9,253 nucleotides of DNA from JBGPMO01 sp041487075 (GTDB lineage: Bacteria; Patescibacteriota; Minisyncoccia; UBA6257; 1-14-0-10-40-38): NCBI GenBank assembly GCA_041487075.1, contig JBGPMO010000021.1, forward strand, positions 1-9,253, given 5' to 3'. The position numbers were made by a program, and so were the translations under genes. This document shows positions 5,543 to 9,253 of this stretch, piece by piece. The notes beneath the pieces are model-generated. The model ran no database searches and was not told where the DNA came from. It saw only the letters and a program-made list of their open reading frames with translations. Within the stretch, counting starts at the first letter, position 1. Every line of letters starts with the position of its first letter.

Positions 5543-6019
5543 ATGGTGGCAATTTTGCACAATGTAAGAAGTTTGCATAACGTCGGTTCGATCTTCCGCA
5601 CGGCTGATGCGGCAGGGATTGAAAAACTCTATCTCTCGGGCATCACGCCCTCACCCCTCGATCGTTTTGGAAATGTTCGGATGCCGCTTGCCAAGGTATC
5701 TCTGGGTGCCGAGCATCAGGTCGCGTGGGAAAAGTGCGTTTCAGGAGTCCGCCTCATTCAGACGTTGCAGCAGGAAGGATATAAGATTTTTGCGCTTGAA
5801 CAGTCTAAAAAATCTGTGCCCTATTTCAAAATGCGTCCTGCCAAATATTTGTCTCGCGTTGCGCTCGTGGTTGGGAACGAGCTCCGCGGCCTTCCGCCAT
5901 CCCTTCTCGCAAAATGTGATACCATTCTTGAAATCCCTATGTATGGGGGGAAAGAGTCGCTGAATGTTGCGGTTGCTTTTGGGATAGTGGCTTTTCATTT
6001 TATCCATGCGTCGCAATAA
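5543..6019 (+). CDS. SpoU/TrmH-family RNA 2'-O-methyltransferase
   Basis: A 158-residue protein consisting only of the SPOUT methyltransferase core, without the N-terminal substrate-binding extension of RlmB-type enzymes. It would transfer a methyl group from S-adenosylmethionine to a ribose 2'-OH in tRNA or rRNA. Motif 1 is HNVGSIFRTADAAG (12-25) with the conserved Asn13 and catalytic-type Arg19. Motif 2 is VALVVGNELRGL (106-117) with Glu113. Motif 3 is IPMYGGKESLNVAVA (131-145) with Ser139 and Asn141. These keep the relative spacing of the residues known in TrmH (Asn, Arg six later, then Glu, Ser and Asn). The trefoil-knot region is complete. Size is close to TrmL (wobble-base tRNA methyltransferase), but the target nucleotide cannot be read from sequence. 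The end overlaps the DUF192 start by 14 nt, so the two are probably translated from one mRNA. Confidence 0.93.
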   Translation: MVAILHNVRSLHNVGSIFRTADAAGIEKLYLSGITPSPLDRFGNVRMPLAKVSLGAEHQVAWEKCVSGVRLIQTLQQEGYKIFALEQSKKSVPYFKMRPAKYLSRVALVVGNELRGLPPSLLAKCDTILEIPMYGGKESLNVAVAFGIVAFHFIHASQ

Positions 6020-6467
6020 AATGATTATCATTGCATTTCTTGCCATAGTGGCCATCGGCGTAGCCGCCTATGCTGCGTACGCCTTCATGCGGGGGAGTAC
6101 CAGGCATGCGGATATCAGGATCGGCAAGCAGGAGTTCAGAGTTGATGTCGCGGATACCGATATACTCCGCGCAAAGGGGCTCATGGGCCGCACGAATCTC
6201 GGCGAACATGAGGGAATGATTTTTTTCTTTGATCATCCGAGTGCATACGGATTTTGGATGCAGGGCATGAAAATCCCGATTGATATCATCTGGATAAACG
6301 GTGATCGAGTGGCGGGAGTTACGGAGCATCTTTCCCCTGACAATAGTTTTATACCGAAAGTGTATTATCCCCCGGAGCCAGTGAATCGGGTACTTGAAGT
6401 GAGGGCAGGAACCGTTGCGGCGAAGAGCATTCAAAAAGACGAGCCAGTGGTAATTCGATTAGAATAA
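6006..6467 (+). CDS. Membrane-anchored DUF192 protein
   Basis: The 153-residue product has a basic start (MRRNK), one hydrophobic segment (about 6-27), and a DUF192 domain. Recognised landmarks are RAKGLMGR (55-62), EGMIFFFDHP (69-78), FWMQGMKIPIDIIWI (83-97) and NRVLEVRAGTV (127-137). DUF192 proteins are small beta-rich exported domains of unknown activity, usually about 110-150 residues. The domain would sit outside the membrane. The ATG at 6006 overlaps the methyltransferase gene by 14 nt; an ATG at 6021, just after that gene's stop, would remove five mostly basic residues. I prefer 6006 because the basic residues before the hydrophobic helix fit a signal anchor. Only 5 nt separate its stop from the transporter gene. 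Confidence 0.9.
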   Translation: MRRNKMIIIAFLAIVAIGVAAYAAYAFMRGSTRHADIRIGKQEFRVDVADTDILRAKGLMGRTNLGEHEGMIFFFDHPSAYGFWMQGMKIPIDIIWINGDRVAGVTEHLSPDNSFIPKVYYPPEPVNRVLEVRAGTVAAKSIQKDEPVVIRLE

Positions 6468-6472
6468 AAGAT

Positions 6473-6490
6473 ATGCGCCGGCGCATTTTT
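6473..6490 (+). repeat. Palindrome at the transporter start codon followed by T run
   Basis: ATGCGCCGGCGCAT (6473-6486) is a perfect 14-bp palindrome that includes the start ATG and is followed by more T residues (T5 in total, 6486-6490). In RNA it could fold as a 5-bp stem ATGCG/CGCAT with a CCGG loop, hiding the start codon or acting as a weak attenuator. Confidence 0.5.
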
Positions 6491-7657
6491 GGCCTTATCC
6501 CAAATGTCTTTTTTCTGGGGCTTGTGAGTCTCTTTAACGATTTTTCGGCAGAGATGATCGTTGCGGTGATGCCTGCGTTTTTAGTCTCGTCATTTGGTGC
6601 CGCGCCGATTTTCATCGGTTTCTTAGAAGGATTCGCGGATGCGCTCGCGAGTATTTTGAAGATTGCCTCCGGCTGGTTCTCGGATAAGATGCAGCGGCGG
6701 AAGGCCATTGCGGTTTCTGGGTACAGCCTTTCCGCATTCACGCGATGGATTCTTTATTTCGTGGGGAATATCTGGCAGATTTTTATGCTCCGCGCCGTAG
6801 ATCGGATTGGGAAGGGTTTCCGCGATTCTCCGCGCGATGCACTGATTGCAGAATCGGTTCCGACAAACGAGCTTGGCAAGTCATTCGGCTATCAGCGGGC
6901 CATGGACGCAATGGGCGGCATCTTAGGGCCGCTTGCCGCGGTTATGGTATTGCCGTTCATTGCAGGCGATTATCGGACGCTTTTCCTCATTGCCTTCACG
7001 GTGGGAATCTTGGCAGTAGCTTCATTTCTCTTTGTTGAAGAAAGAAAGCCGGGGATCGCAGAGCCGCCTCGGTCACGGCCACCCCTCTCTTTCTCTCTGG
7101 ATTACTTTGGCGATGCTTTTAAGCGTTTTATCGTTTCTATTTTTATTTTCGGGTTAGGCGCCATGCCGATTTCGGTGATGCTTTTAAAATCACAGGATTT
7201 AGGCGCCATCGGCACATACATTCCGCTCATGTATCTTGTCTATAATATTTCCTTCGCGTTGTTTGCAGTTCCCTTTGGGAAGCTTGCGGACCGCATCACT
7301 GATCGCGGCGTCATGATATCCGGATTTTTAGTGGCAATTGCGTCGTACGCTCTTTTTGCCGCAACCTCGGCGCCTTTGGGTATTGTGTTCGGATTTATCC
7401 TCTTTGGCATGTATTCGGCAATGACCGACGGTATCGAACGATCGTTTGCGAGCAAGCTGGTTCCCGGGACAGTCATGGCAAGCGGGCAGGGATTTTTGGG
7501 TGCGGCAATCGGCATTTCGTCACTCTTGGCTGGCGTGATCGGCGGGAGCATTTGGACCCTCTGGGGGGAAGTCCCTGCGTTCATCTATGGCGCCGTCATG
7601 ATGGCAATCGGGCTTATCACTTTTGTGAGTTTGAATGGCGCAAAGAATCCGGTATAA
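6473..7657 (+). CDS. Major facilitator superfamily (MFS) transporter
   Basis: A 394-residue integral membrane protein with about twelve hydrophobic helices in two halves separated by a polar loop (about 190-212). The loop between helices 2 and 3 has the MFS motif A, GWFSDKMQRRK (67-77); the equivalent in the second half is GKLADRITDRG (269-279). A distinctive stretch DRIGKGFRDSPRDALIAESV (110-129), followed by FGYQRAMDAMGGILGP (138-153), marks a subgroup of bacterial permeases with a charged helix 4 region and conserved Arg/Asp pairs. Substrate cannot be assigned; drug or small metabolite export is the usual annotation. It is the third gene of the methyltransferase-DUF192-MFS block. Its start codon lies in a 14-bp palindrome. 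The GAPDH promoter overlaps its 3' end. Confidence 0.9.
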   Translation: MRRRIFGLIPNVFFLGLVSLFNDFSAEMIVAVMPAFLVSSFGAAPIFIGFLEGFADALASILKIASGWFSDKMQRRKAIAVSGYSLSAFTRWILYFVGNIWQIFMLRAVDRIGKGFRDSPRDALIAESVPTNELGKSFGYQRAMDAMGGILGPLAAVMVLPFIAGDYRTLFLIAFTVGILAVASFLFVEERKPGIAEPPRSRPPLSFSLDYFGDAFKRFIVSIFIFGLGAMPISVMLLKSQDLGAIGTYIPLMYLVYNISFALFAVPFGKLADRITDRGVMISGFLVAIASYALFAATSAPLGIVFGFILFGMYSAMTDGIERSFASKLVPGTVMASGQGFLGAAIGISSLLAGVIGGSIWTLWGEVPAFIYGAVMMAIGLITFVSLNGAKNPV

Positions 7658-7658
7658 T
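7631..7658 (+). promoter_or_regulatory. Promoter for the GAPDH leader
   Basis: TTGAAT (7631-7636) and a perfect TATAAT (7653-7658) are separated by 16 bp. The pair overlaps the end of the transporter gene, including its stop codon. Transcription would start near 7665 and give a leader of about 130 nt before the GAPDH ATG at 7794, containing GGTTA repeats, a small ORF and a hairpin. Confidence 0.7.
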
Positions 7659-7662
7659 GAAG

Positions 7663-7695
7663 TGGTTAGTTATAGGTTATTAGTCGTTGGTTATT
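7663..7695 (+). repeat. Degenerate GGTTA repeats
   Basis: The GGTTA word appears three times (starting at 7664, 7674 and 7689), interleaved with TTAG/TTAT words. It is a low-complexity degenerate repeat between the promoter and the small leader ORF. Confidence 0.5.
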
Positions 7696-7698
7696 TTT

Positions 7699-7715
7699 AT
7701 GGCAAAAATCGCAAT
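7699..7715 (+). repeat. 17-bp direct repeat, upstream copy of the GAPDH start
   Basis: The sequence ATGGCAAAAATCGCAAT occurs here and again at 7794-7810, where it is the beginning of the GAPDH gene. The copies are 95 bp apart from start to start. The flanks differ, so this is not a simple tandem duplication of a longer block. Confidence 0.95.
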
Positions 7716-7776
7716 TAGCCCCGTAAAGTTCCGCCGTGGCGGAACCACGGGGCAAGCGGTTTCGATTGAAACATAG
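7699..7776 (+). CDS. Possible 25-residue leader ORF starting like GAPDH
   Basis: ATG 7699 to TAG 7774-7776 encodes 25 residues, MAKIAISPVKFRRGGTTGQA followed by VSIET. The first six residues equal those of GAPDH because of the 17-bp repeat; the middle is encoded by the hairpin arms, hence the basic KFRRGG. No Shine-Dalgarno is present. It may be translated as an upstream ORF or be only a by-product of the duplication; coding status is uncertain. Confidence 0.3.
   Translation: MAKIAISPVKFRRGGTTGQAVSIET
7719..7752 (+). repeat. Strong hairpin in the GAPDH leader
   Basis: Outer arms CCCCGT (7719-7724) and ACGGGG (7747-7752) and inner arms GTTCCGCC (7728-7735) and GGCGGAAC (7738-7745) are perfectly complementary, separated by a small internal loop (AAA opposite C). 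The apical loop is 2-4 nt. There is no following T run, so it is not a terminator. It could be a dispersed repeat or an mRNA structure. Confidence 0.85.
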
Positions 7777-7781
7777 ATAGA

Positions 7782-7787
7782 TAAACT
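7782..7787 (+). promoter_or_regulatory. Possible second -10 element directly before GAPDH
   Basis: TAAACT (4 of 6 to TATAAT) lies 6 nt before the ATG at 7794. It fits the spacing seen at other genes in this window and could drive a leaderless GAPDH transcript in addition to the promoter at 7631-7658. No clear -35 is visible. Confidence 0.3.
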
Positions 7788-7793
7788 ACCGAC

Positions 7794-8810
7794 ATGGCAA
7801 AAATCGCAATCAATGGCTTTGGCAGGATCGGGCGGATTTTTTTTCGGCAAGCGTTCGGCGCGAAAGGCCTCGACATTGTTGCCATCAATGATTTAGGCGA
7901 CCAAGAAAATCTCGCCTATCTTTTGAAATACGACACGGTCTACGGCAAGTATGATAAAGAAGTCGTGGTGAAAGATGGCAGCTTTGTTATTGCAGGGAAA
8001 GCAGTCCAGTGTTTGCAGATTAAAGACCCCACCGTACTCCCGTGGAAGAAACTCGGCGTCGACATTGTGGTTGAATCAACCGGCGTGCTTGAATCGTTTG
8101 AGAAAGCAAAAGTGCATCTAGACGCGGGCGCAAAGCGCGTCATTTTAACCGCTCCGGCAAAGGATGACGACGGCGATTTCGGGAAAACGGTTTTGATGGG
8201 CATCAACGAGGGAGTGCTCAACACCACCGAGCTTTCATCGAACGCCTCTTGCACCACGAACGCGGCCTCACCCGTAATCCAAATTCTCTCGGAAAACCCC
8301 GGCATTAAAAAAGCAATTTTAAACACCGTCCATGGCTACACCGCGACTCAAAACATTGTGGACGGTCCCACCAAGGGCAAGGACTTCCGTCGCGGACGAG
8401 CGGCAGCCCAAAACATCGTTCCTTCGACCACCGGCGCCGCAATTGCAGTGACGAGAATTGTAAAAGAGCTCGCGGGTAAATTCGACGGCCTCGCCATGCG
8501 CGTGCCCACGGTTGCCGGTTCTATCGCCGACATTACCTTTGTCGCAAAAAAGAAAACATCGGTTGAAGAAGTGAACGCCATTCTCACGAAAGCTGCATCC
8601 GAGCCGCGCTGGAAAGGGATCTTGAAAGTGACGCACGAGCAGCTCGTTTCCTCCGACATTCTCGGCGAACCCTACGGCGCGATTGTGGACTTGAACTTTA
8701 CGAAAGTGATTGATGGCGACCTCGTGAAGGTTCTCTCTTGGTACGACAACGAATGGGGGTATGTGAGTACGTTAGTTAAGCACGTGCAGAAAGTTGCGGA
8801 ACTTCTTTAG
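7794..8810 (+). CDS. gap: Glyceraldehyde-3-phosphate dehydrogenase, type I
   Basis: A full-length (338 aa) phosphorylating GAPDH that converts glyceraldehyde 3-phosphate, NAD+ and phosphate to 1,3-bisphosphoglycerate in cytosolic glycolysis. The N-terminal Rossmann fold shows INGFGRIGR (6-14) and AINDLGD (30-36); the Asp at 33 is the residue that usually favours NAD+. The catalytic signature is SNASCTTNAASP (149-160) with nucleophile Cys153; the activating His180 is in NTVHGYTATQ (177-186). GPTKGKDFRRGRAAAQNIVP (191-210) and the C-terminal SWYDNEWGYV (315-324) are typical. The common second cysteine of the signature (CTTNC) is Ala here, which is tolerated in the family. No other glycolytic gene is adjacent. 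The start is fixed by the Rossmann motif. The stop lies 2 nt from the stop of the convergent cysteine-rich gene, with no terminator visible between them. Confidence 0.97.
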   Translation: MAKIAINGFGRIGRIFFRQAFGAKGLDIVAINDLGDQENLAYLLKYDTVYGKYDKEVVVKDGSFVIAGKAVQCLQIKDPTVLPWKKLGVDIVVESTGVLESFEKAKVHLDAGAKRVILTAPAKDDDGDFGKTVLMGINEGVLNTTELSSNASCTTNAASPVIQILSENPGIKKAILNTVHGYTATQNIVDGPTKGKDFRRGRAAAQNIVPSTTGAAIAVTRIVKELAGKFDGLAMRVPTVAGSIADITFVAKKKTSVEEVNAILTKAASEPRWKGILKVTHEQLVSSDILGEPYGAIVDLNFTKVIDGDLVKVLSWYDNEWGYVSTLVKHVQKVAELL

Positions 8811-8812
8811 TA

Positions 8813-9253
8813 TTACTTATTGCTATTTAATTTACTATTGCAAGCTTGTTTAATCTGTGGAGAAAGGATTTTAGAGCACAGTGCGGGATTTTTTGAATCA
8901 GCTATCAATTGTATATAGCAAGCATCGTGTAAGATCACGACTGCTTGATCGGTGCCGCTAATTTTTTCGCAAACACTGCTATCTTGTGCTGCATGTGCAT
9001 AAGCGGCGTAGCAATCATTTTTTCTTACCACTTCTTCGCAAAGATTAATATTCTTTTGTATTCCGGCAATTGTGCCATAGCATGCGCCACGAGAAACAGC
9101 GTCCAGTGGATTCGTTTCACTGATTTTTTTACAGTCCTCAATATTTTTTGATTCTTCTACATGCAAACTCAAACAATTACTCTCAAGGGTCGAGCAGAGA
9201 TTTCTTTGATGAGCGGGACTATAAAAACACCATCCCGGCCCCAATAAAGGAGA
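8813..9253 (-). CDS. Cysteine-repeat exported-type protein, C-terminal part
   Basis: The minus frame is open through the right edge (146 residues seen), so the N-terminus, probably with a signal or anchor, is missing; the TTG at 9244 should not be taken as the start. The visible part has eleven cysteines in a repeated pattern: a Cys followed by [E/K/S][K/E][I/V] (CKKI, CEEV, CEKI, CSKI) alternating with a Cys followed by Tyr (ACYG, DCYA, ACYI). In window numbering Cys are at 9, 20, 27, 41, 58, 72, 81, 95, 112, 126 and 138. Four of them recur exactly 54 residues later. Such helical Cys-pair repeats are, from memory, frequent in uncharacterised proteins of Patescibacteria and DPANN archaea; the function is unknown. 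Even cysteine spacing suggests disulfides outside the cytoplasm, making it a possible DsbA substrate. The gene is A+T-richer than GAPDH. Confidence 0.75.
   Translation of the reverse strand, partial: SPLLGPGWCFYSPAHQRNLCSTLESNCLSLHVEESKNIEDCKKISETNPLDAVSRGACYGTIAGIQKNINLCEEVVRKNDCYAAYAHAAQDSSVCEKISGTDQAVVILHDACYIQLIADSKNPALCSKILSPQIKQACNSKLNSNK

Noticed and set aside
9242..9244. TTG at 9244 as start of the cysteine-repeat protein
   Set aside because: The frame stays open to the window edge, the first residues contain a cysteine of the repeat region and no export signal is present, so the true start is outside the window.
1..9253. Alternative genetic code with TGA as glycine
   Set aside because: The gene ending at 5121 uses TGA as a normal stop at a terminator boundary, and no recognised protein contains an internal TGA.

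Overview
The window looks like a piece of a bacterial chromosome from a small-genome lineage. I favour Patescibacteria (Candidate Phyla Radiation), probably a Parcubacteria-type organism. This is inference from protein style and gene content, not from a marker gene: single-domain membrane-anchored proteins, a lamin-tail-domain surface protein, a membrane-anchored DsbA, a cysteine-repeat exported protein, very short spacers and almost no Shine-Dalgarno sites. Base composition is intermediate, and TGA serves as a normal stop (gene ending at 5121). There are no rRNA, tRNA, CRISPR, phage or IS genes.

Layout. A minus-strand gene cut by the left edge (1-833) encodes the N-terminal half of a polyprenyl-phosphate sugar-phosphate transferase. 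Divergent from it runs a plus-strand block: membrane-anchored DsbA-like thiol oxidoreductase (899-1615), a 59-residue SPW-repeat membrane protein (1637-1816), a glutaredoxin (1851-2087), an A+T-rich membrane-anchored protein of unknown function (2105-2785), a thioredoxin-reductase/AhpF-type flavoprotein (2906-3880), an anchored lamin-tail-domain protein (3898-4743) and a small zinc-ribbon-like protein (4830-5096) with its own promoter, consensus ribosome site and terminator. A minus-strand single-pass membrane protein (5121-5501) is divergent from a second plus-strand block: a SpoU/TrmH-type RNA 2'-O-methyltransferase (5543-6019), an anchored DUF192 protein (6006-6467), an MFS transporter (6473-7657) and type I GAPDH (7794-8810). 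The right edge cuts a minus-strand cysteine-rich repeat protein (8813-9253) convergent with GAPDH.

How the genes may work together. The left half is rich in thiol-disulfide functions: an exported CPYC oxidoreductase, a cytosolic CVYC glutaredoxin and a flavin CSTC reductase whose pyridine-nucleotide site resembles NADH-using AhpF more than NADPH-using TrxB. Two proteins in the window carry cysteines suited to DsbA-type oxidation: the lamin-tail protein (two Cys) and the right-edge repeat protein (eleven Cys visible). No DsbB/VKOR or thioredoxin gene is present, so the circuit is incomplete here.

Most notable non-coding features. (1) The first 17 bases of the GAPDH gene occur twice, 95 bp apart, flanking a strong hairpin, so the leader encodes a 25-residue peptide that begins like GAPDH. 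(2) Several genes have a -10-like hexamer only 6-8 nt before the start codon, suggesting leaderless transcripts, in contrast to the one gene with a consensus Shine-Dalgarno. (3) The cysteine-rich protein has an exact 54-residue cysteine super-repeat.
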